In this document: in pieces, positions 58,201-64,000 of the stretch
How the letters are laid out: each line of letters starts with the position of its first letter
Position numbering within the stretch: the stretch's first letter is position 1
Source of the DNA: Durusdinium trenchii
Lineage: Eukaryota; Sar; Dinophyceae; Suessiales; Symbiodiniaceae
Length of the DNA stretch: 64,000 nucleotides
Assembly (NCBI GenBank): GCA_963970005.1
Contig: CAXAMN010005336.1
Span: forward strand, 237,493 to 301,492
Direction: 5' to 3'
Notes under the pieces: model-generated
Databases searched by the model: none
What the model was told of the DNA's origin: nothing
Seen by the model: only the letters and a program-made list of their open reading frames with translations
Program-made: the position numbers and the translations under genes

Positions 58201-58633
58201 CTTTCCTGGACATTCGGAGAATCCGACAGCATCAAGTTCGAATCAGCCACAAGCAGCCGATATTCCAGTGCCTCAGAGCACCATCGAAGATGACGATAAT
58301 CAGACGACTGATTCAAATGAGACAGATTCAAAACATATTTTTGATGAAGAAGATGTGAAAGGTTTTGAGAAGGATCCAGACAAGGATCTGGACGATGAGA
58401 AAAATCTTTTTGTTAGTTTTGACGATATGGATTTTTGTATCGTAGGTCCGACTCAAGCTCCTCCGAGTTTTAACTCGTATGATCCGAAGGGCTTTTCACA
58501 ATTCTGCCAATATCTTGCGAAGACAGCGGCTAAGAAGACGCCGAAGGCAGAGAGTGTGATTACTCCGGAAGTGCTCCGGAAGTATGCCAAAGAGATCAAG
58601 CAAGCTAAACTAGAGGAGTTTCGCAGCTTTTGA
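52283..58633 (+). CDS. Element 2 gag-protease-integrase polyprotein with methyltransferase-like domain
   Basis: A 2116-codon frame. The start chosen is the ATG at 52283 (GGCCATGG context, M-D-W-I-D-D-W-E-E-P). Residues 1-330 are gag, mainly helical. Two Lys/Gly/Arg-rich tracts follow (about 53300-53425 and 53605-53670) in place of a CCHC knuckle. The protease motif is I-L-D-I-G-C-T-R-A-M with D589, where Ile stands at the usual Thr/Ser. Integrase has an HHCC zinc region (H1021, H1024, C1056, C1059) and a complete core, D1086 (F-A-D-H-C), D1144 (V-G-D-E-A) and E1177 (N-R-A-E-T). An SH3-like tail follows (about 56160-56330). Residues about 1395-1570 resemble a methyltransferase fold. The end (57600-58600) is Pro/Asp-rich and disordered. 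The frame stops at TGA 58631-58633, and RT continues in the same frame. Confidence 0.82.
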   Translation: MDWIDDWEEPDADVAYEPAAYVNRHVRREPAAIAMTTQVTTKVPPSYDGKTSWFSYEDAIDDWCDITELEDEKRGPALRNRLEGEAAVYKRVLDRDALKANEPPGAGVDYFKRVLRPYFVKGSTNVFLYRFMQFVRFNRGSADMMKWMTRFQILLQRLMSSWMDMLDPVTQVHPQVQAQMQADAAVTGVAPTAERVQEIMQNVNGNLRILHQNDFPLGENLIALLMLSLADLSQDQRNTLTSLMTHRGRVLQQYTTTELRTVFIEMFCTTKTSVDNPLMQPTGAGGRRSFLVMEEGELDGTFGYWAEDEEDGTEGFLDALDDVFWVYDEQNFSWFQRRFQGRRARKGKGKGRRKGKGRSGRRFFRPRGKGKGKRRGKGRYADEQSTTYPEEYYEENPYEDTWESNQVAYDAIIAEDMNDYLQGEHEDANDFWQQLEEAWFSHKGKGKGKRKGKKGKGKDKGDGKQDANYANQQQPRSLPAPSRTSQASGSNQGFFAHCVTTVAEVHDSEVDLLSGMMTSCQDEADCNVNNGETIFDGMSAPVRYSLSEEMLTDAPDGFALMSAEEEVKEMQAVSFLTENRFPPTIAILDIGCTRAMGSRRAVDYFCNYVDNHPDCGLWYSFESTKSKFYFANSQKASCSQKLVIYMYDRAWTIHHTEFDIVEEGEVPLLMSLPQMRNLGFELRLTPQHAYLTSVPLGIKFLELKVAASTHLVLDFQDIAWYLSDVRLQARREKSFYSHFTHYEYGHISVDHNSDEDEAEHAYPVVDYWEVDLHKRELTRHHKDYRKILFPATKSCPVDTDLLEDLRLTIIKKKEGGEEIKKIDDWRKAKWKDLQIGYEWRGRTIFKFKPDAKIPDLKIRKAGIEHRGIGDPDAVVRSSSEKVPIAKDREPGFSSEKEGAPSSAAEKPVPPKFRYTSKGCDPFWKGHKSKPSEPPIDLKGDDPEGYTPSEPPERPEGELVEIPKASKGPSSDKHEPLEPGDGALEPRRISIPLPGSEVVAMTPAYRKMLQRLEDKVELYKLHVKHYHMSPTQFRRRVSMLKLPDSVLEKYESVVRNCRVCNTSVAPPPRARVSGIRASCFGDVVFADHCEVELHKNKYIILLVLDGATNLLWATAQKDLIDQTTIQALRQWSDENNCVPKAIVGDEALFTDAFVEYYRFHGIQQCPCGPRTPWPNRAETAVRLFKRMWHVRKVDLDDPRFRGVTVREVVKKVVWARNCQLTISGYSPIEIATGRRPPDLFDLETASPEQLSASAAAQDRTNLELQRVALRAHQEARQAQDLRADLARRTMPSDGPYFQGEKVFVWTQDSSKFKDKGRWVRATVLGQEGAMVQANTGKAVVRVNQSKVRRDHDEWHDVSIPALDDENPENLREDHELYVDAEFGEQSFFFCNDDHPDVVELLHGNSGLSWFLSKNGVRVASPMDFKAGYNFSTLKGQDGIWQQLERLQPHCVVINNPSPKQNRASIWLLCCNVIEWQLRRKKHVFVTVPKGNKFCLFLQKFISSLKNPIFAFDVNMNCFCYCPKGISYVTVFHSYASCQGWKGIGDCSFQAKTVQATRSNQYFKDPDWKKFPFSFLVEMNRFLPYSETSDKRQSFLIEDLLENFDSGSLCGTALVLEREAHQSILLNSVRTEETTEIPVPLRHILPQRFTTTELIRTLRQVDALPQRSEFDVTTSSDSRIVSLIPGLKEIRRRTLPQMYFERCKVYRGTFGRVHPLFNSEDDAVLIMWKPGKYHQVFFMFVSQLSPHREQFLIDHWSMIVFEAETTGAVKRIVTPDEVALEDPRDQPPDYGPPMDDDMTYEPNPVSGEQQYFDPDDEDMNPPGGGPGGNPDDHQGGQPPGPPPTGPAAVPNQFGNPDVPLEQLGYPSSDPEEAMPEISSESRPPDDPGQPPIGFPIDTDPVHPFVPSPDSNTPEPEPYVPENRERHSKQMRKLSVDSTDALPKAKVKFQVKHSKVQLPGHDEPIPAPPKSVPRSFFPGHSENPTASSSNQPQAADIPVPQSTIEDDDNQTTDSNETDSKHIFDEEDVKGFEKDPDKDLDDEKNLFVSFDDMDFCIVGPTQAPPSFNSYDPKGFSQFCQYLAKTAAKKTPKAESVITPEVLRKYAKEIKQAKLEEFRSF

Positions 58634-58645
58634 GATTTTACTGCG

Positions 58646-60850
58646 ATGAAGTATCGTGACCGAAGAAAGCACAAGATCGATAACTATGTTACCGGTCGAT
58701 GGGTCCTGACCATCAAGATTGACAAAGATGGTAATTTTAAGAAGTTTAAGGCCAGATGGGTCTGTCGAGGCTTCCAAGATGCCCAGAAATGGGACCTTCA
58801 GACGGACTCGCCAACCGCGACCAGGTATGGTTTTCGCGTAGCATGTCAGCATGCAGCCTCTTCTTTCTGGGACCTGTTACACATCGACTTGAAAACTGCC
58901 TTTCTTCAGGGGGAACTTTACGACCTCGAGCGACGCGTTATTCACGTTCAACTTCCGACTGACATCGGATTGCCACCGTATCTCGTCGGATTGTGCACAC
59001 GTTCAGTGTACGGATTGAGTGATGCGCCTCGTCGCTGGTGGAATCGACTCGACAAGTTTTTGCACTCACTCGGATTAGTTCCGACTCGAGCCGATCGGTG
59101 TACGTACGTCTGCTACTCCGGATGTTTGAAGGTTCCTAAGGCTGTGAACTACTCGTCAGAGGAGACGCCAGCCGAACCGGAACCGGTCTCATTCTACGTA
59201 GCAGGTGCGCCGCCGAACGAATTCCACGACACAGCGGAAGAAGTTCGTAGGTCTTTACTCTGTGAAGAACGTCTGTTTTCGGTGTGTTACGGAAATAGGT
59301 CGGAGAAGACGGAAATGCGTAAACAGCTTAAGGCAGAGGATGGAAAATGGACTCCTGTGGTAGATCAGGAACTCCAGAATTTCCTTGACTCTGTAGAGCA
59401 CAAGCTAGGTTGGCACCAATATACAGATGGCCATGCTCAAGTTGCGTATCGCGCTAAAGCTCTTCGCACTCCCGAACCTACGTATTCGCGTTCGCGTTTT
59501 TGTTTTAGGACTTCGATAGTTAAGCGTAAGGGTGTTTGGTGGCTTCTCGAGACAAACAATGATATTCGCAACGAGAAGAATACAGTGACGTTAGAGGAAG
59601 AAGCTGAAACGCTTGTCAGTATTTTTCTTCCTGCTGAACATACGTATACTGTGACACAAACGCCTCAGCTTACACCTGAAGTTGTGGAAGAGTTGCTTGA
59701 GCATTTTATGGACCCTGTGCATGGCAGTAATTCTACGAATAGGTCACCCATTGGTATGTGTTGTTTACATGTTGATGATCTTTTTGTGACAGGTAATGAT
59801 ATCTTTTTGAAACAGTTCAAGGAGATTGTGAAGTCACAATTTAAGATTGGACATGAGGACACTAATGACCTGATGTTTACTGGACAACGTGTTGCTTGGA
59901 AGATGCAAGAGAAGACCAAGAAGAAGGAGTATATCTCAGTAGAGCAATCCCTTTGTGTTCAAGAGCTGACTGAGATTATCATTCCAAAAGGTTTGAAGGA
60001 TGAGGACAAGTGTGACAAGGATATGCACACAGCCTTCAGATCCCTTCTTGGCAGCATAAATTGGTTACAATCCAGAACACAATTCCAAGCATGCTACCAA
60101 TTCTCAAGGTCAGCATCAGCATCAGCAGGACCTACAATAGGTGATTGCAAGGCCCTGAACAAGCTGTGCAAACAAATCGTGACTGACCCTATGGAGTTAC
60201 GGTTTTGGCCACTTGAAGGTAGTCCACGTTTAATTGCTATGCCAGATGCCGCATTCAGGAACAACAGTGACAAATCCTCTCAACGTGCGATGGTTATTTT
60301 TATGGGTGAGCAAAGAAAGGCAAAACAGAAGAACACTAAAGGCTCACTTATTTTCTTTGAATCTTCTAAGATCAAGAGAACAACCCTGTCCACAACTGTT
60401 GCCGAGTTGTATGCATTCATGAAGTGTTATGGCACTTGCCAAATGCTTAGAGGCTTGATCAAGGACATTACAGGCTACTCTACTGACATTCACATGCGCA
60501 CTGATGCTAATAATCTTGTGACTACAGCTAGTACTACTCATGTTCCTGAGCAACAGGAGACTATTCATATGATCCAAATGCTTAGGAAGGAAGCATGCTC
60601 TGGTGCAATCGCTGACTTGTCACATATACGCACTCAGTGGTGTCTTGCTGACTGTCTTACTAAGAAGTCTGCTAGTCCACAAGCCTTGATAGATGCAGTA
60701 CGCAGTGGTTGCTTGAAGGAAGTTGATGCACATCCACCCTTTAGATCACTTATTGAACACAAGGCATATATGCGTGGATGGCTTCCTACAGTATGCACAC
60801 ATGTTGACTTTTCACGTGATGTGTTTTATCTTGGAGATTCTTTGAACTGA
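58646..60850 (+). CDS. Element 2 reverse transcriptase-RNase H
   Basis: A 734-codon frame in phase with the preceding polyprotein, separated from it by one TGA and four codons. The RT begins G-R-W-V-L-T-I-K-I-D-K-D-G and A-R-W-V-C-R-G-F-Q-D. Motif A is H-I-D-L-K-T-A-F-L-Q-G-E (D81), motif B is Y-G-L-S-D-A-P-R-R-W-W, and motif C is C-L-H-V-D-D-L-F-V-T-G (D377 and D378). About 210 residues of extra sequence lie between motifs B and C. RNase H keeps its acidic residues: D534 (M-P-D-A-A-F), E587 (V-A-E-L-Y-A-F), D620 (R-T-D-A-N-N) and D669 (L-A-D-C-L-T-K). It copies the element RNA into DNA. The ATG at 58646 is probably not a natural start: the protein is expected to be made as part of the upstream polyprotein. 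Confidence 0.85.
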   Translation: MKYRDRRKHKIDNYVTGRWVLTIKIDKDGNFKKFKARWVCRGFQDAQKWDLQTDSPTATRYGFRVACQHAASSFWDLLHIDLKTAFLQGELYDLERRVIHVQLPTDIGLPPYLVGLCTRSVYGLSDAPRRWWNRLDKFLHSLGLVPTRADRCTYVCYSGCLKVPKAVNYSSEETPAEPEPVSFYVAGAPPNEFHDTAEEVRRSLLCEERLFSVCYGNRSEKTEMRKQLKAEDGKWTPVVDQELQNFLDSVEHKLGWHQYTDGHAQVAYRAKALRTPEPTYSRSRFCFRTSIVKRKGVWWLLETNNDIRNEKNTVTLEEEAETLVSIFLPAEHTYTVTQTPQLTPEVVEELLEHFMDPVHGSNSTNRSPIGMCCLHVDDLFVTGNDIFLKQFKEIVKSQFKIGHEDTNDLMFTGQRVAWKMQEKTKKKEYISVEQSLCVQELTEIIIPKGLKDEDKCDKDMHTAFRSLLGSINWLQSRTQFQACYQFSRSASASAGPTIGDCKALNKLCKQIVTDPMELRFWPLEGSPRLIAMPDAAFRNNSDKSSQRAMVIFMGEQRKAKQKNTKGSLIFFESSKIKRTTLSTTVAELYAFMKCYGTCQMLRGLIKDITGYSTDIHMRTDANNLVTTASTTHVPEQQETIHMIQMLRKEACSGAIADLSHIRTQWCLADCLTKKSASPQALIDAVRSGCLKEVDAHPPFRSLIEHKAYMRGWLPTVCTHVDFSRDVFYLGDSLN

Positions 60851-61023
60851 GAGTGAGAGGAGAGAATTCAATGCATGTGTTTTTGTTTGAGAGAAATTTG
60901 AATTTCTTTCATGAATTTGTGCCTGCGGCTCAAATTAGCTTGGCAAGATCAGCACTTTTCTTTCGAAGACTATTGCCTTGCATCGTTGACTACCTGTCAT
61001 TTTCTAAGACTTAGGACACTGGC

Positions 61024-61067
61024 CCCTGACCGGTGGACTTTGTATCAACAGAGATGGCCGGTCAGGG
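61024..61067 (+). repeat. Perfect 10-bp inverted repeat around the ORF3 start
   Basis: CCCTGACCGG at 61024-61033 pairs with CCGGTCAGGG at 61058-61067. The 24-base loop ends with the first ATG of the following frame (61054-61056), so the start codon would lie at the edge of the stem in the RNA. Confidence 0.6.
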
Positions 61068-61947
61068 AGCGTCCAATCCGGTCAACATCTTTGAGTATGC
61101 TCGAAACTGGTCACAAAAGGTTCCCTGGGGACAACCTCAGAACTGGGCAAATCGTTTGAGACGCCCACGTGCGCCAGTTGAGTTCCATAAGAACTCAGAG
61201 CAGGATGAATTGATCCTAACTGACATTCTTGCAATGTGTTTGGCACCTGAGAACCATGCTAAGTTTAACTTTCGAGTACGATGGTTCGCAGAGATTGCCA
61301 GATACGCTCTTGGCTATGTCACCCAAGAGGAAGAGGATGAATATGAGAGAAGCAGACAGTTCGTGGCAACAAGAGTCGCGTGGAGGCAAAACGATTATGG
61401 AAAGATAGCCACGGGGCTCAACTATATGCTACGACATGATCGTTCTCTCGACAGGTTGATGGACAATAGGGCAGTGATAGAGCTTATGCCTCTGATTACA
61501 GAGGGAACTGCTCGTATGCCATCACCTTTCAGTATTTATCCTCATGCCTTCTTTGCTATAGTGCATAGCGATGAGAAGCAAAGATTTCATTTGGTGATTC
61601 GCTTGGACAAGAATGTTTGGCATAACACAGGACATCAATACGATATGCCCTTCTCCATGCGTTTGGGAGTGAACCAAGGGCATACAGGACTCTCATATAA
61701 CATCAGTCCAGAGAAGTTGAATCATAGATTGACTTCTGTTGAGGCAAGATGTTTAGGACATGTTTTTCATGTTACCAGGAAAGAGAACTGGGCCAGCATT
61801 GAGAGGTATGGTTTGATGAGAGATCCACAAAGTTGGAATAGAAGGAACAGAGGTGAAGGAAGAGATTGTTCATTTCATGTACAGCAATCCACAAACTTTG
61901 CCTTACATTCTTTTAGGTCCAGGTACAGTGGTTCCAAGGGACTATAA
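61054..61947 (+). CDS. ORF3 first part: Tpt1/KptA-like RNA 2'-phosphotransferase domain
   Basis: The first ATG is at 61054 (GAGATGGCC). After about 120 residues the frame shows Tpt1/KptA hallmarks: the N-terminal motif L-N-Y-M-L-R-H-D (LRHD at 61429-61440), G-V-N-Q-G-H-T-G (about 61668-61692), G-H-V-F-H-V-T-R in the place of the family's Y-H-G-T, and R-Y-G-L-M-R-D. This family removes a 2'-phosphate from spliced tRNA using NAD+, and some members ADP-ribosylate nucleic acid ends. The Arg that normally stands two residues before N/V-Q-G-H is not there; an Arg lies four before (R-L-G-V-N-Q-G-H). Near 61875 the domain passes into the next frame, so the sequence to 61947 in this frame is read-through. 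It follows the element 2 pol gene by about 200 bases on the same strand. Confidence 0.65.
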   Translation: MAGQGASNPVNIFEYARNWSQKVPWGQPQNWANRLRRPRAPVEFHKNSEQDELILTDILAMCLAPENHAKFNFRVRWFAEIARYALGYVTQEEEDEYERSRQFVATRVAWRQNDYGKIATGLNYMLRHDRSLDRLMDNRAVIELMPLITEGTARMPSPFSIYPHAFFAIVHSDEKQRFHLVIRLDKNVWHNTGHQYDMPFSMRLGVNQGHTGLSYNISPEKLNHRLTSVEARCLGHVFHVTRKENWASIERYGLMRDPQSWNRRNRGEGRDCSFHVQQSTNFALHSFRSRYSGSKGL

Positions 61948-63295
61948 TCAGCCCTTGTATGTGAAGCTTGACGTGATTCGTTGGCTTCAGGCTGGACTTC
62001 CTCTGTACTTCAGCAACAATGGAGTGGTGCTTGCACATTGTGATGTAGAGCCCACATACTTGGACATTTGTGTGGATGAACCACGACCAGAAGATGCTCC
62101 AGAGCCAGCTAAGGAGTTGATTAACCCTCTGCCAGCAGAGAAGATAGTGGAGAAGATCAACAGAGAGAAGGAGCAACAAGACAGATTGCGAGCCTTGTTC
62201 ACAAGACTCTCTATTGACAAGCCATATGCCAGAGAACTTCTCAAGAGGATTCATGCCGATGAACCTGAGACAAGACAAGCTAAGAGGCATATGTCTCTTT
62301 GGTTGGATGAGCTGAGCTTAGGTGCTATTGCACGATTTGTCAGCTATGACAATCACCCTGCACGTGAGAACAATCGTTCACGATTGAGGTCACGTCAGGT
62401 GATGCCTGAAGGCCATTATCAGATGCCACCTGGATGGTCTTTGATTCCACCTAAAGAGATTGATGATCGTGATCCTTGCAGTATCTTAGGATACAATGCT
62501 CCAACGTTGATTATCAATGGAGATGGTGCTACCACGAGGTCATTGTTTATGGTACACCCATTGGTTTTGAGCAAGGATCAGGCAAATCTGGTGAAGGCTG
62601 ATGAGGAAGTGATTCGTTTTGACCACATTTGGAAGGACATCACTTCAAGAGGCTCAACAGCAAGGACTTCTGGAGGACCTCAAGGAGATGAAGAAGATGA
62701 CTCTGCTCATGTTGCTGAGCGAGAGATGACATGGTTCATTCAGAATGTCAACAACCTGGTTCTCAACCCATGGATGGTATATGACATTGGCATGGTATCA
62801 CTCCATGATCGCATAGGAACACGTGTACTCCAGAGCACTGGAGAAGACGTGATTCTAGTGAGGGATTGGGACAGGTTGACAAGACACCAGAGAGAATATT
62901 TTTGTAGAAGATACAAGTTGCTACGTCCAAGTGTTTATGGAACAGAGGAAGACCCCAAGACGTATGCACCGAGTTTTGAACCCGGAATTTCTCAGTGGAT
63001 GGAGTTGGCACAAACTGGATACCAACAGTTTTTCTTCATCCGTGCTTGGGAGAATGGACGCCGTTGGGCTGAAATTCTGACAGACCATGGTATTCAATCC
63101 ATAGAACTTTCAAGTTTCTTGGATATGCGCAGAGATCCCAAATTGCTGGGTTGGAACTTTGGTATTCCAGAACCTCAGTGGGATAATTTTGGCAACACAG
63201 TGGAGGAAGCATTCAACAATCCTTTATTTGCCAAATTGCACTATCGCTTCAAGCAGGAGGAAGAGATTGGTCGTGTCATGCGCCTTAGTGTCTGA
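61870..63295 (+). CDS. ORF3 second part: end of the Tpt1-like domain and unknown region
   Basis: In the next frame the Tpt1-like domain finishes with H-F-M-Y-S-N-P and P-L-Y-V-K-L-D-V-I-R-W-L, then F-S-N-N-G-V-V-L-A-H and V-E-P-T-Y-L. This is close to the family's pattern in which G-x-x-F-x-x-S-x-N-G-V-W-L precedes V-P-P-x-Y-L. An open frame extends upstream to about 61853 but is natural only from about 61870. From about 62100 the protein continues for some 400 residues without recognised motifs, starting with a charged helical segment (K-I-V-E-K-I-N-R-E-K-E-Q-Q-D) and containing many Trp and Arg. The frame stops at 63293-63295 while protein-like sequence continues one frame over. Confidence 0.6.
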
Positions 63296-64000
63296 ACTTG
63301 TTTGTGACTTTTTCATCAAGGTGCTTCCCAAGTGGGTTCTTGACCACTCGATCTTGTGGGAAGAGTTTATGATTTTGGATCCAGACACAAATCTCCCAGC
63401 CTACAAGACCTCAGAGGCCGCCTTACAAGCAGAAGTGAATCCAGAGAAGTATCATACACATTTTGCTATGAACTTCAAGAAATTCAGGTTTTCTGCAAGA
63501 GTGGTGTGGTATTTGATTGACCGTGACAGGAATCATTTAGAGAGTTTTCTTCACAACTCCAACAGCAGATTTGTGCAACATGCATGCTATCAACTTCGTG
63601 AATATGTTCAGGCGCGTGTTGCAGTTTCTGATCCCTTGTATGAGATGATCAAGAAGGAAGAGTTTGAACGCCAATACAACTCCAAGTTTTTGGAGGCGAT
63701 TTCTTGCTCTCGTGTTGTAGTTGAGCCTGTAAGTTCAGGGACGTATGAGCCATCATCGAAGCTGAACTTAAAGGTACTACAAAACATTCTGAAGGGTGTC
63801 TACAAGATCCAGAAGAATGAGGAGCTTGCCAGAGAACGTGAGGAAGAAGAAGAACAGGCAGCTCAAAACATCTCAAACTTGCTGGCAGATGATATGGAGC
63901 TTGATTTTGATGATGACGACGTACCAGTATGGCGCTCCATTGTCAACAAGTATAGAGAAGGTGATCAGGTGCTACAAAGAGAAGCAGTGAAGATTACTCA
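63270..64000 (+). CDS. ORF3 third part, open to the window end
   Basis: In the third frame the sequence reads S-E-L-V-C-D-F-F-I-K-V-L-P-K-W-V and stays open to the window edge, about 240 residues. The later part has a helical Glu-rich run (N-E-E-L-A-R-E-R-E-E-E-E-E-Q) and an acidic run (D-D-M-E-L-D-F-D-D-D-D-V). No family was recognised. The change from the previous frame lies between about 63265 and 63291. It is either a third damaged stretch of one long ORF3 protein or a separate, overlapping gene. Confidence 0.5.

Larger units (their letters stand above)
51061..64000 (+). mobile_element. Large Ty1/copia-type element with extra domains (element 2), 3' end outside the window
   Basis: The order is presumed 5' LTR, primer-binding site, gag-protease-integrase-methyltransferase-like frame, TGA, RT-RNase H, spacer, then a Tpt1/KptA-like coding region continuing to the window edge. 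INT before RT marks Ty1/copia. The first two frames together are about 8.6 kb with one stop, so the insertion is young. At nearly 12 kb from primer-binding site to window end without a 3' LTR, it is more than twice a usual copia element. The frequent AGA arginine codons and AT-rich third positions are shared by pol and the 3' coding region, which supports one unit. Confidence 0.7.

Noticed and set aside
60851-61032. 3' LTR of element 2 directly after pol
   Set aside because: No similarity to the stretch before the primer-binding site was seen, and a coding region follows at once.
61860-61900. Programmed frameshift within the Tpt1-like domain
   Set aside because: No slippery heptamer or downstream structure was seen; a simple indel or sequencing error is more likely.

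Overview
The window looks like nuclear DNA of a dinoflagellate, most likely a Symbiodiniaceae-like species. The evidence is indirect but consistent. Coding density is very low. Almost every recognisable protein belongs to a retroelement or tyrosine-recombinase family of the kind that fills dinoflagellate genomes. Some candidate host exons are split by introns of about 50 bases with GA-AG or direct-repeat boundaries. A probable relic of the dinoflagellate spliced leader lies before one retroelement gag. No bacterial gene organisation, rRNA or tRNA gene was recognised. Two runs of ten Ns mark assembly gaps.

Layout. 1-2400: short tandem repeats and a minus-strand tyrosine recombinase (R353, H462-x2-K465, H488, Y500). 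2700-5680: a plus-strand, 5'-truncated LINE with reverse transcriptase (RT), RNase H-like and repeated zinc modules, ending in a CATA/CTAC microsatellite. 5690-13640: mostly non-coding, with a cluster of direct and inverted repeats built on GGGGTGCCCTTTT at 11.1-13.1 kb. 14.1-15.3 kb: minus-strand exon-like pieces. 16.4-19.3 kb: a decayed minus-strand retroelement with an unusual RT (Y-A-D-N in place of YxDD). 19.5-25.5 kb: a decayed minus-strand Ty1/copia element (element 1) whose pol frame runs on into a membrane segment. 25.5-43.4 kb: mainly gene-poor, with a few candidate exons, a decayed second tyrosine-recombinase relative at 32.7-33.8 kb, and candidate genes at 29.0-29.8 and 40.9-42.1 kb. 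43.5-48.8 kb: a copia element (element 3) split into two oppositely oriented halves meeting tail to tail near 44.71 kb. 49.0-51.06 kb: a 22-bp satellite.

51.06-64.0 kb holds the most striking object, a large and nearly intact plus-strand Ty1/copia-type element (element 2). It has a primer-binding site like the complement of an initiator tRNA-Met, a 2116-codon gag-protease-integrase frame with an extra methyltransferase-like domain, one in-frame TGA, then RT-RNase H. It is followed by a third coding region that begins with a Tpt1/KptA-like RNA 2'-phosphotransferase domain and runs for about 3 kb to the window edge with two frame changes. No 3' LTR is reached.

There is no evidence of cooperating host genes in an operon sense. 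The window is a nest of retroelements and recombinase relics in different states of decay. Element 2 is the candidate new system: a retrotransposon that appears to have added a methyltransferase-like fold and an NAD-dependent RNA-end enzyme to the usual copia set.
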